From the NCBI GenBank assembly GCA_002451465.1, contig DKCJ01000013.1, positions 6,952-42,976 on the forward strand: a stretch of 36,025 bases of DNA, read 5' to 3'. This document shows positions 18,232 through 25,645 of the stretch, piece after piece. The notes below the pieces were generated by a model. The model did not search any database. It saw nothing but the letters and a program-made list of their open reading frames with translations, and was not told the origin of the DNA. How positions within the stretch are numbered: the stretch's first letter is position 1; every line of letters starts with the position of its first letter. The stretch comes from Caryophanales bacterium UBA6877. Lineage in GTDB: Bacteria; Bacillota_I; Bacilli_A; RFN20; CAG-826. The translations under genes and the position numbers were made by a program.

Positions 18232-18284
18232 TTAATTTACAGGTCTTTCGATACAACTTGTATTGAAAGATCGGTGAATTAAAT
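18230..18284. repeat. 55-nt near-perfect palindrome (long hairpin with 1-nt centre)
   Basis: The sequence is symmetric about base 18257: the core pairs TCTTTC-G-ATACAA with TTGTAT-T-GAAAGA, and the outer arms pair TTTAATTTAC with GTGAATTAAA. Of 27 pairs, 23 are Watson-Crick, three are G/T (G-U in plus-strand RNA) and one is A/G. There is no T-run after it, so a simple terminator is unlikely. It could be a transposon-derived hairpin, an operator or an RNA hairpin. Outside the palindrome and the remnant ORF, nothing else is seen in 17883-18333 except the direct repeat listed next. Confidence 0.7.
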
Positions 18285-18323
18285 AGGTTATTAAAAAATA
18301 GAATAAATAAATTAAATAGGTTA
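18277..18323 (+). repeat. 14-bp direct repeat before the response regulator gene
   Basis: AATTAAATAGGTTA occurs at 18277-18290 and again at 18310-18323, offset by 33 bp, close to three helical turns. The second copy abuts the candidate -10 of the downstream gene; the first overlaps the edge of the palindrome. The spacing and position fit a binding site for an AraC-type regulator, possibly autoregulation. This is inference. Confidence 0.5.
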
Positions 18324-18333
18324 AAATATTAAT
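18322..18333 (+). promoter_or_regulatory. Candidate leaderless promoter of the response regulator gene
   Basis: TAAAAT at 18322-18327 is followed by six bases and the ATG at 18334. No clear Shine-Dalgarno sequence is present. Confidence 0.4.
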
Positions 18334-19926
18334 ATGTATAAAATAGTAATAGTTGATGATGAAGAGGCAACAAGATCAAGACTTCTTAACTTATTGGATA
18401 AAGAAAAGGAAAATTTTAATGTTATTGGCGCCTTCCAAAACGGATTTGATGTTTTGGAAGAGTTAGATTCTTTAGGTGAATTTGATATATTAATAAGTGA
18501 CATTAAAATGCCTTTTGTTAATGGATTAGACCTTGCAAAAGAATTAAAAGAAAATTATCCATTACTGCAGATTATTTTTTTAAGCGGTTTTGATGATTTC
18601 GATTTTGCTAAAGAAGCTATAAAACTTGATGCAGTTGCTTATTTATCTAAACCTCTTTTGTATTCGGAATTACATGAAGCCCTTAGTAAAGCAAAAAATA
18701 GATTAGATACTACAAGTAAAGTTGATAATGATTTAAAGAAAGCACGTGAATATAACGACGCTTTATTAAAAGCCGAACAAAATAATGATTTATTAAAATT
18801 AATAACATTAAAAGAATTGCCAACTAGTTTTATAAAAAAATTAAATTTAGATGGGATTAATGTAGTTGATAAATATATTGCTTTTGCAATATTTGATCCT
18901 GATGACGAAGAAGATTCTTTAGAATACGATAAATTAGAGCTTGCACATTTTTATTGTGAGAAAGCTCTTAAAGAATTTTTTAACGATGAAATCAAATTTT
19001 TTACCTTCGAACAAGGTGCATCTTTAAATGTATTATTTTTAAGCAAAAATATTTTTGAGAAAAATGACTTGGAACCATTTTTAAACACAATATTAGCTAG
19101 AATTAAAAGAAGTTGTGGTATTTCTTTTTCGTGTGCGGTTAGCGAAATTTCAAAATCTAATGAAGATAATTTTTCATATAGAAAAACTTATAGACACGCA
19201 AAATTAGCTTTAGAATATCGTACAGTTATTGGTTTTAACTTAGTTTTGAATTATAAAGATCTAGTTGTAAAAGAAAAAAATATTGGAAAAATTGATGAAA
19301 ATGATTTAAAAAATGTTGGATATACCTTACTTTATGGAAAATCCGATGAAACTAAATTATTAGTTAAACAAATAATAGACAAAATTTCTAATATTGAATT
19401 TAAAGATTCTTATCTTTTTATTTTAAATAATTTGTTAGAAAGCATGCTTAAAAGTTGTATTTCAATAGATAAGTTATATTCAACATATCATTCGCATCTT
19501 GATTTGATTAATGAATTATATTCAAGAAAGAGTAAAGAAAGTGTTATTGAATTTTTTGATAATTTAATTGATAAAATTGTTTCTATTAATGTTTCAACTA
19601 GGATGACTGGTATTGATGTGGCTTTCGTTCATGTTAAAAAATTCATTGAAGAAAATTATTTTCAAAATAGTTTATCAATAGATTCGCTTTCTAAAGAATT
19701 AGGTTATTCAAATTCATATATATTTACTATTTTAAAAAAGAAAAATACTTCATTTACTAAGCTTCTTACCGCAAAAAGAATGGAAGTTGCTCAAGTTTTA
19801 ATGGCTAATCCTCAAAATAAATTGGCGCAAATTGCTCATGAAATAGGTTATGATGATCCATATTACTTTTCTCATGTATTTAAAAAATATTATGGAATAT
19901 CGCCTCAGGAGTATAGAAAAAAATGA
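18334..19926 (+). CDS. YesN-type response regulator (REC + AraC HTH)
   Basis: The 530-aa protein has an N-terminal receiver domain (1-120) with acidic pair DDE (8-10), phosphoacceptor D56 in ISDIKMP, and conserved K in LSKPL. A middle region of about 290 residues is typical of YesN regulators. The C-terminal AraC-type double helix-turn-helix (about 430-530) has SIDSLSKELGYSNSYIFTIL and LAQIAHEIGYDDPYYFSHVF. Such regulators activate sugar-uptake operons after phosphorylation by a YesM/LytS-type kinase. The kinase gene overlaps its stop by 4 nt, and a sugar-binding protein and transporter follow, so the mgl-type genes at 22807-27325 are the likely targets. Confidence 0.93.
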   Translation: MYKIVIVDDEEATRSRLLNLLDKEKENFNVIGAFQNGFDVLEELDSLGEFDILISDIKMPFVNGLDLAKELKENYPLLQIIFLSGFDDFDFAKEAIKLDAVAYLSKPLLYSELHEALSKAKNRLDTTSKVDNDLKKAREYNDALLKAEQNNDLLKLITLKELPTSFIKKLNLDGINVVDKYIAFAIFDPDDEEDSLEYDKLELAHFYCEKALKEFFNDEIKFFTFEQGASLNVLFLSKNIFEKNDLEPFLNTILARIKRSCGISFSCAVSEISKSNEDNFSYRKTYRHAKLALEYRTVIGFNLVLNYKDLVVKEKNIGKIDENDLKNVGYTLLYGKSDETKLLVKQIIDKISNIEFKDSYLFILNNLLESMLKSCISIDKLYSTYHSHLDLINELYSRKSKESVIEFFDNLIDKIVSINVSTRMTGIDVAFVHVKKFIEENYFQNSLSIDSLSKELGYSNSYIFTILKKKNTSFTKLLTAKRMEVAQVLMANPQNKLAQIAHEIGYDDPYYFSHVFKKYYGISPQEYRKK

Positions 19927-21638
19927 AAAAACCTCATTCTTTATATACAGAACTTTTATGTGTATTGAGTTTAGTTTTGTTTGTTTTATTAAGCTCTGTT
20001 TTAGCCACGGCTTTTTTCCTTTATAGAACAAGTGTTTTAACAACTGCTAATCAACATTTATACGCAACTAGCGAGCAACTTTTAGGAACATATGATTCTT
20101 ATTTTTCGCAAATTTTAAAAAATTCTGATGCAGTTATTTATTATTATAATTTGATTGATAATAAAACCGAATTTAATGAGAGAATGGATGAATATTTTTC
20201 AAATATGCTTTCTTTAAAAGAAGAAATGATTTCTGTTTCGCTTTATGAAGTTGATAGTGGTGACCTTATTGCCTCTGCTGGTAGTTCTGGAATTTATGAT
20301 AATGCTAAAAATGAAGAGTGGTTTAAACAAACTTTTGCGACTCCTGAAGATAAATTGATACCAGTATTATCTATACCAAAAAAACAAAATCCAGCATATC
20401 CTAATTCATTTTCAATCTCTAGATATGCCTCATATGATAAAAATAATAAATATGATTCTATTTTGCATATAAGTATTTCATTTAATGCGATTGTTGATTT
20501 ATTAAGCGAAACAGCACTTGAAGATGGTGGTACTTTTTTAATTTATGATAAAACTTATCAAACTGTTTATTCTTCAATTAATGAAGACTCTTCGAAAAAG
20601 TTAAAAATATTAGAGGATTTTGTTGTTGGTTCGGGTATATATAAGATTGATAATCATAGTTATTTTGTTTTTGCTTCGTCAATTTCTGATACTTCTTGGA
20701 GACTTGGTGTATTTTTAAATTATGATGCGGTAAATCAATCAATGATGACTTTTTCTATATATTTAGTAGCAATAGGATTAGTATTGTTTGTTCTAGGTTC
20801 GCTTATTTTCTTTTGGGCGATAAAACGTTCAGTGAAACCAATCCGTAATTTAAGTAAAGAAATGAGTGAAATTGTTTCATTAGAAGACATTCCTTCTAAA
20901 AAAATTATTATAGAAGGTTCAAAAGAAGTTATTGAATTAGATAATTCTTTTAAAGCATTGATTTCTCGTATAGAAGAATTAACTAAAAAAGTAATTCACG
21001 AAAAAGAAGAGCAAAGAAAAAGTGAACTTCTTGCATTGCAAAATCAAATTAATCCTCATTTTTTATATAATACTCTTGATAGTATACTTGCTTTAATCGA
21101 TAAAAATAAAAATATTGAAGCGGAAGAAATGATTGTTGCTCTTTCACGTTTTTTTAGAATATCTATTTCAAAAGGAAAAAATATTATTCCTTTAAGAAAA
21201 GAAATAGAACATGCAAATAATTATTTATTAATTCAAAAACTTCGTTTTAAAGATGCTTTTGATTATAAATTTGATGTAGACGAAAGTATATTAAATTTCG
21301 AAGTTGTAAAACTTATATTACAACCAATCATTGAAAATTCAATTAATCATGGCCTTAAAGAAGGAGAAAAGGGATTTATTACCATAAAAGGTTATAAGGA
21401 AAATGGTTTTATTATTTTAAAAGTTATTGATAATGGTTATGGAATGCTAGATGAAACACGAATTGCATTAGAAAAATCTTTAAAGAGCGATGAAGATAGT
21501 AAGGGCGTTGGACTAAAAAATGTATATTTGAGGTTAAAAGTTTATTTTGGTGAAAAAGCTGACATTAAAATTGAAAGTAAACTCGATGAAGGAACAACAA
21601 TCACCTTATTAATTCCAACAGAAGGAGTTTTAAAATGA
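19923..21638 (+). CDS. YesM/LytS-type membrane sensor histidine kinase
   Basis: The 571-aa protein has a first membrane segment at about 8-34, an extracytoplasmic Cache-like sensor of about 235 residues, a second segment at about 275-299, a HAMP linker (RSVKPIRNLSKEMSEIV), and the His_kinase/HATPase pair. The phosphorylated histidine is H379 in QINPHFLYNTLDS; the ATP lid region has LQPIIENSINHG, DNGYGM and GVGLKNVYLRL. The start ATG overlaps the regulator stop (ATGA), and the stop overlaps the next ATG in the same way. The following gene encodes a sugar-binding lipoprotein, the likely ligand-presenting partner. Confidence 0.93.
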   Translation: MKKPHSLYTELLCVLSLVLFVLLSSVLATAFFLYRTSVLTTANQHLYATSEQLLGTYDSYFSQILKNSDAVIYYYNLIDNKTEFNERMDEYFSNMLSLKEEMISVSLYEVDSGDLIASAGSSGIYDNAKNEEWFKQTFATPEDKLIPVLSIPKKQNPAYPNSFSISRYASYDKNNKYDSILHISISFNAIVDLLSETALEDGGTFLIYDKTYQTVYSSINEDSSKKLKILEDFVVGSGIYKIDNHSYFVFASSISDTSWRLGVFLNYDAVNQSMMTFSIYLVAIGLVLFVLGSLIFFWAIKRSVKPIRNLSKEMSEIVSLEDIPSKKIIIEGSKEVIELDNSFKALISRIEELTKKVIHEKEEQRKSELLALQNQINPHFLYNTLDSILALIDKNKNIEAEEMIVALSRFFRISISKGKNIIPLRKEIEHANNYLLIQKLRFKDAFDYKFDVDESILNFEVVKLILQPIIENSINHGLKEGEKGFITIKGYKENGFIILKVIDNGYGMLDETRIALEKSLKSDEDSKGVGLKNVYLRLKVYFGEKADIKIESKLDEGTTITLLIPTEGVLK

Positions 21639-22666
21639 AAAAAACAAATTTAATTATTTTATTATTTTCACTTCTTGTTGCGTCTTGTGGCGAACATCAA
21701 AAAGGAACAAACTTATTTGTTTATGATACAAGTGATGACTTTATGAATTCTTTAGGTGCTGAAATAAAAGAATCTTTTAAATTAGATAATATTGAAATAA
21801 AGGTTCATAATGCAAATAGAAAACAAAGTTTGCAAAATAGTCAAATTGTTAAAGCCATTGATAATAATAAAGGTGAGCCTTTTATATTGAATATTGTTGA
21901 TCGCTTATCAGCTAGTGTTATTATCGAGAAAGCCAAAAGAGAAGATACACCTATTTTATTTGTAAATAGAGAACCATTAATGAGTGATGCTGAAAGTTCT
22001 AGTTGGGAAAAAGAGAATATATATTACGTAGGTTCAGACAGTAAATATCAAGGTATTGCTCAAGCCGAGATAGCTGCGGAATATTTTAATTATGCATCTA
22101 ATTTTGCTAATTCTAATTTTGATAAAAATAAGGATGGCAAATTACAAGTTGTTCTTTTAAAAGGAGAACTTTCTCATCAAGATGCTGAAGCTAGAACAAA
22201 ATATGTTTTTGATGGTTTAAGAAATTATGGTTTTGATGTAGATATTCTTGAAATTGCTTTTTGTGATTGGGATCAAAAGAAAGGCTATGAAGAGATGCAA
22301 AAAATGGTCAATAATGAATTAAATATTGAACTTTTAATTTCGAATAATGATGCAATGGCTATAGGGGCTATAAATTATTTAAAAACAATAATGGTTGGAG
22401 AAGAAAGTTTTATTGAACAATTTTTCCCAATTATCGGAGTTGATGGTACACGTGATGGCTTAAAAGCGATTAGTGAAGGTTATATGCTTGGTACTGTTTA
22501 TAATGATGAAGTTGTTCAAGCAAATTTATTAAAATCATTATATTTAAATATAGTTGAACAAGAAGTATCTATTAATTTAGATGAAAATATTACAAAAAAT
22601 GGCAACTTTTATTATGTTAAAGGTGAAAAAATAACAAAAGATACAATTCTTAAATATTTAACCTGA
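21635..22666 (+). CDS. Mgl-type galactose/glucose-binding lipoprotein, probable sensory partner of the kinase
   Basis: The 343-aa protein starts with a lipoprotein signal ending in LLVASC (C18). The order is that of normal MglB: N-lobe FVYDTSDDFM and PILFVNREP, hinge YYVGSDSKYQGIAQAEI, C-lobe VVLLKGELSHQDAEART, then LLISNNDAMAIGA, FPIIGVDG and GTVYND. By alignment in mind with E. coli MglB, the ten classical sugar ligands are all kept: D34, F36, N111, H181, D183, R187, W212, N238, D270, N290. The calcium loop is largely kept (D163, N165, D167, Q171). A 4-nt overlap with the kinase suggests a sensor complex like XylFII-LytS of Clostridium beijerinckii rather than a transport protein. This role is inference. 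Confidence 0.85.
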   Translation: MKKTNLIILLFSLLVASCGEHQKGTNLFVYDTSDDFMNSLGAEIKESFKLDNIEIKVHNANRKQSLQNSQIVKAIDNNKGEPFILNIVDRLSASVIIEKAKREDTPILFVNREPLMSDAESSSWEKENIYYVGSDSKYQGIAQAEIAAEYFNYASNFANSNFDKNKDGKLQVVLLKGELSHQDAEARTKYVFDGLRNYGFDVDILEIAFCDWDQKKGYEEMQKMVNNELNIELLISNNDAMAIGAINYLKTIMVGEESFIEQFFPIIGVDGTRDGLKAISEGYMLGTVYNDEVVQANLLKSLYLNIVEQEVSINLDENITKNGNFYYVKGEKITKDTILKYLT

Positions 22667-22685
22667 TTTTTTCCTTGTATAGTTT

Positions 22686-22714
22686 TTTACAAGTTAATAA
22701 TAGTTTATTACATT
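22686..22714 (+). promoter_or_regulatory. Possible promoter of the sugar transporter genes
   Basis: TTTACA (22686-22691) and TACATT (22709-22714) are spaced by 17 nt and lie just before the cre-like site. The -10 is only a 4/6 match, so this is tentative; TATTAT at 22736-22741 is an alternative. Confidence 0.3.
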
Positions 22715-22719
22715 TTTAA

Positions 22720-22733
22720 TGAAAGCGCTTTCA
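22720..22733 (+). promoter_or_regulatory. Perfect cre-like palindrome (catabolite control)
   Basis: TGAAAGCGCTTTCA is a perfect 14-bp palindrome matching the CcpA cre consensus (TGWAANCGNTNWCA) at every defined position. It lies between the sensory operon and the transporter genes, 74 nt before the binding-protein ATG. CcpA, or another LacI/GalR-family repressor, should act here, with sugar-responsive repression of the transporter. No lacI-family gene is in the window. Confidence 0.75.
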
Positions 22734-22806
22734 AGTATTATTTTGTTACTAAAAAAACAAAACATTCTTAAAGAAGTTTTTGTTAAGGAATTTAAAAGGA
22801 GAAAAT

Positions 22807-24051
22807 ATGAAAAAGAAATTAATTCCATTCGTTGCTTTAGCAACATTAGGTGTCGTCCTTGCTTCATGTGGCGGCAGCAAAGCTTGGTCCTGGGACTCAG
22901 CATCAAGTGATGGCGTTTTAAAATACGCTTTATTAATTGGTCAAATCGATCACAACGACTCTGCAGCACGTACTGCTGGTATTAGAGAAGCTCTTGGAAC
23001 ACGTCCAGCTAAACACAGCACAAACGCTAACGAAGAAAGTCCAGTAGAAGGTAAACTTACCTTAGGCAGCACTGAATATAAAGTTGAAGAAGTTGCTCAT
23101 GGTGAACAAAAATCAACTGCTGGTGCTACATGGGATCAACAAACTGCTACAACCTCAACAGAAGCTTGGTTAAACGCAAATAGCGATATTGACTTCTTTG
23201 TTTCTAATAATGATGGTATGGCAGAAGGTGCTATCGGTGCTTCAAACTGGGTCGAAGGTATGCCAATCTTCGGTTATGACTCCAACCAATCAACCTTAAA
23301 ATATATTAAAGATGGTAAGATTATGGGTACAGTTAACCAAAACGCTCCTGCACAAGCCGCTGCTATCTATATGGCTGCAAGAAATGCTGTTGATGGATTA
23401 ACAGGTAGTGCAGTCTATACTGAAGGTTTCACTAAAGATTCATCAAAAGGCTATGGTAAAATTGCTTCAGCTGTTAACTATAAAGAAACTGATCACAGCT
23501 TACTTGTTGATAACGTTTCAGTTACCGCTAGTAACGTTGAAGATTTCATGACTGATGATATTACAGCATTAGCTGAAAAGGGTGTTAAAAAAGGTACCAG
23601 CGAAACAGTTAAAGTCTGGCAATCATATTATAGTGAAAGTGATACCTTCCTTAACTCCTCAATGCAACCACTCTTTGATTACTATGATGATTTATTCAAT
23701 TTCGAAGTTACAGCTGTTAAGGGCGATGGTGCTGATGATACCAAGACAATGACATATCTTGAAGGTGCTACTGGTTATGATGCCTATATCGTCAACATGG
23801 TTAAGACAACTGGTACAAAAGAATATCTCGATAAGATTGCTACATTAACTGGCGCTACTGAAGCAGCTCCAACCAGCAAACCAGTTATTTTCTGGAACAG
23901 ACAAGGTACAAAAGCTGATGGTACAACTGATACCGAAGTTATGAAAGATAAGAGATTTAAATCAGTTTACTATGTTGGATTCGATGCTATTCAAGGCGGA
24001 CAATTACAAGGTGAAATGATCGTTAATTACTTCAAAGATCTTGCTAAATAA
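22807..24051 (+). CDS. Circularly permuted MglB-type sugar-binding lipoprotein
   Basis: The ATG at 22807 follows AAAGGAG directly and opens a lipoprotein signal ending in VVLASC (C21), giving 414 aa. An in-frame start at 22780 is upstream of that site. The protein carries the MglB fold with its halves swapped. First comes the original C-lobe: YALLIGQIDHNDSAART (H49, D51, R55), TWDQ (W109), FVSNNDGMAEGA (N135), IFGYDS (D158), GTVNQNAPAQ. Then comes the original N-lobe: SYYSESDTFLN (D279, F281), PVIFWNRQG (N364), and VYYVGFDAIQGGQLQGEM at the very C-terminus. Nine of ten MglB sugar ligands align; the tenth (N256) falls in the N177-Q178-N179 run. It is the likely substrate-binding component for MglAC. 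Confidence 0.85.
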   Translation: MKKKLIPFVALATLGVVLASCGGSKAWSWDSASSDGVLKYALLIGQIDHNDSAARTAGIREALGTRPAKHSTNANEESPVEGKLTLGSTEYKVEEVAHGEQKSTAGATWDQQTATTSTEAWLNANSDIDFFVSNNDGMAEGAIGASNWVEGMPIFGYDSNQSTLKYIKDGKIMGTVNQNAPAQAAAIYMAARNAVDGLTGSAVYTEGFTKDSSKGYGKIASAVNYKETDHSLLVDNVSVTASNVEDFMTDDITALAEKGVKKGTSETVKVWQSYYSESDTFLNSSMQPLFDYYDDLFNFEVTAVKGDGADDTKTMTYLEGATGYDAYIVNMVKTTGTKEYLDKIATLTGATEAAPTSKPVIFWNRQGTKADGTTDTEVMKDKRFKSVYYVGFDAIQGGQLQGEMIVNYFKDLAK

Positions 24052-24074
24052 TAAATAAAAAATATTAATAAATG

Positions 24075-24113
24075 TAACGAGTCCATGGAAGTTTAATTCT
24101 ATGGACTTCGTTA
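24075..24113 (+). promoter_or_regulatory. Intergenic mRNA hairpin between binding protein and mglA
   Basis: TAACGA-GTCCAT-GGA (24075-24089) pairs with TCT-ATGGAC-T-TCGTTA (24098-24113) with one bulge and a G-U pair. No T-run follows, so it is not a full terminator. Hairpins here commonly protect the binding-protein transcript or cut read-through, giving more binding protein than ATPase. Confidence 0.6.
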
Positions 24114-24133
24114 GCATTATAGAAAGAGAAATT

Positions 24134-25633
24134 ATGACTGATAAATATATTTTAGAAATAGAAGGTTTATCAAAAGCATTCGGCAAAAATAAAGTTTTGC
24201 GTGATGTTAACATCCATTTAAAAAAAGGTGAAATTCTTGGTTTAATGGGTGAAAACGGTGCTGGTAAATCAACCATGATGAAATGTTTATTTGGCATTTA
24301 TTCTCGTGATTCTGGCATTATAAAACTTGATGGGAATGCTGTTTCATTTTCAGGACCTAAAGAAGCAATCGAAAAAGGTGTCGCAATGGTCCATCAAGAA
24401 TTAAATCAATGCTTAGATAGAACTGTTTTAGATAACATGTTTTTAGGAAGATATCCATTAATTGGCAATGTTATTGTAAATGAAAAATTAATGTATCAAA
24501 GATGTGTTAAACTTTTTAACGATTTAGATATATCTGTATCTCCAAAAACCATCATGAGAAAAATGTCAGTTTCGCAACGTCAAATGGTTGAAATTGCTAA
24601 AGCTGTTTCTTACAATGCAAAAGTTATTATTTTAGATGAACCAACATCTTCACTTTCTGAAAGAGAAGTTGTTAAATTATTCGGAATTATAAGAAGATTA
24701 AAAAAACAAGGTATTAGTTTTATTTTCATTTCTCATAAAATGGATGAAATTTTTAAACTTTGTGATGATGTTGTTATTCTTCGTGATGGTGCTGTAACTT
24801 TAGATAAACCAGTTAAAGATACAAATCTTGATGAATTAGTTAAAGCAATGGTAGGAAGAAGTTTAGATGCTCGTTTCCCACCTTTAACAAATAAACCTGG
24901 AAAACCTGTTTTAGTTGTTAAAAATTTATCTACAAGATATGCTCCAAAATTAAAAGATATTTCTTTTGATCTTAAAAAAGGTGAAATATTAGGTATCTAT
25001 GGCTTAGTCGGTGCTGGTAGAAGTGAACTTTTAGAAGCACTTTTTGGATGTAGGACATTATCTAATGGTGAAATTTATTATAAAGGAAAGAGAATATTCT
25101 TTAATTCTTCAAAAGATGCTATGGATGAAAACTTTGCATTCATTACTGAAGAAAGAAAAGTTAATGGTATGTTTGGTAAGGGTGATTTAATTTATAATAC
25201 CTGTATTACTAACCTTGATAAATATAAAGTTTTTGGTGTTATTAATAACGAAAAAATGCGTAAAGCAGCCAAAAAAGAAATTGATTCAATGTTTGTTAAG
25301 TGCAACTCTTCAACTGATCTTATTTCATCATTATCTGGTGGTAACCAACAAAAAGTTATTATTGGTAAGTGGCTTGAAAGAAATCCAGATGTCTTCTTGA
25401 TGGATGAACCAACAAGAGGTATTGACGTTATGGCTAAATACCAAATTTACGAATTGATGATTAAACTTGCTAATCAAGGTAAGTCAATTATAATGGTTTC
25501 TTCTGAAATGCCTGAAATATTAGGTGTTACAAATAGAATTGTTGTTATGAGTAACTATAGAATAGCCGGTGAAGTTATTACTAAAGACACAAATCAAGAA
25601 GAACTTTTGAAATTGTGTAGTAAATATTTATAA
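24134..25633 (+). CDS. mglA: Galactose/methylgalactoside ABC transporter ATP-binding protein MglA
   Basis: The 499-aa protein has two ABC modules, as in MglA/RbsA. Module 1 has Walker A GENGAGKST (39-47), signature-like MSVSQRQMVEIAKA and Walker B VIILDEPTSS. Module 2 has a degenerate Walker A IYGLVGAGRSE, SLSGGNQQKVIIGKWL and LMDEPTRGID. The ATG at 24134 has GAAAGAG upstream; the earlier in-frame ATG at 24101 lies inside a hairpin stem and would add 11 residues with no family match. It energises sugar uptake at the inner face of the membrane together with MglC, 12 nt downstream. Confidence 0.93.
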   Translation: MTDKYILEIEGLSKAFGKNKVLRDVNIHLKKGEILGLMGENGAGKSTMMKCLFGIYSRDSGIIKLDGNAVSFSGPKEAIEKGVAMVHQELNQCLDRTVLDNMFLGRYPLIGNVIVNEKLMYQRCVKLFNDLDISVSPKTIMRKMSVSQRQMVEIAKAVSYNAKVIILDEPTSSLSEREVVKLFGIIRRLKKQGISFIFISHKMDEIFKLCDDVVILRDGAVTLDKPVKDTNLDELVKAMVGRSLDARFPPLTNKPGKPVLVVKNLSTRYAPKLKDISFDLKKGEILGIYGLVGAGRSELLEALFGCRTLSNGEIYYKGKRIFFNSSKDAMDENFAFITEERKVNGMFGKGDLIYNTCITNLDKYKVFGVINNEKMRKAAKKEIDSMFVKCNSSTDLISSLSGGNQQKVIIGKWLERNPDVFLMDEPTRGIDVMAKYQIYELMIKLANQGKSIIMVSSEMPEILGVTNRIVVMSNYRIAGEVITKDTNQEELLKLCSKYL

Positions 25634-25645
25634 GGAGTAATTAAT

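Noticed and set aside
22694..22969. Minus-strand ORF over the cre region and start of the binding protein
   Set aside because: It overlaps the regulatory region and lipoprotein signal of a well-supported gene and looks like a chance frame.
22807..24051. Assembly or frame error as the cause of the swapped MglB order
   Set aside because: One uninterrupted frame runs from a normal ribosome site and lipobox to a stop, and the ligand residues are kept in both halves.
24101..24133. ATG at 24101 as the mglA start
   Set aside because: It is inside a hairpin stem, has no ribosome site, and adds 11 residues not seen in MglA proteins.
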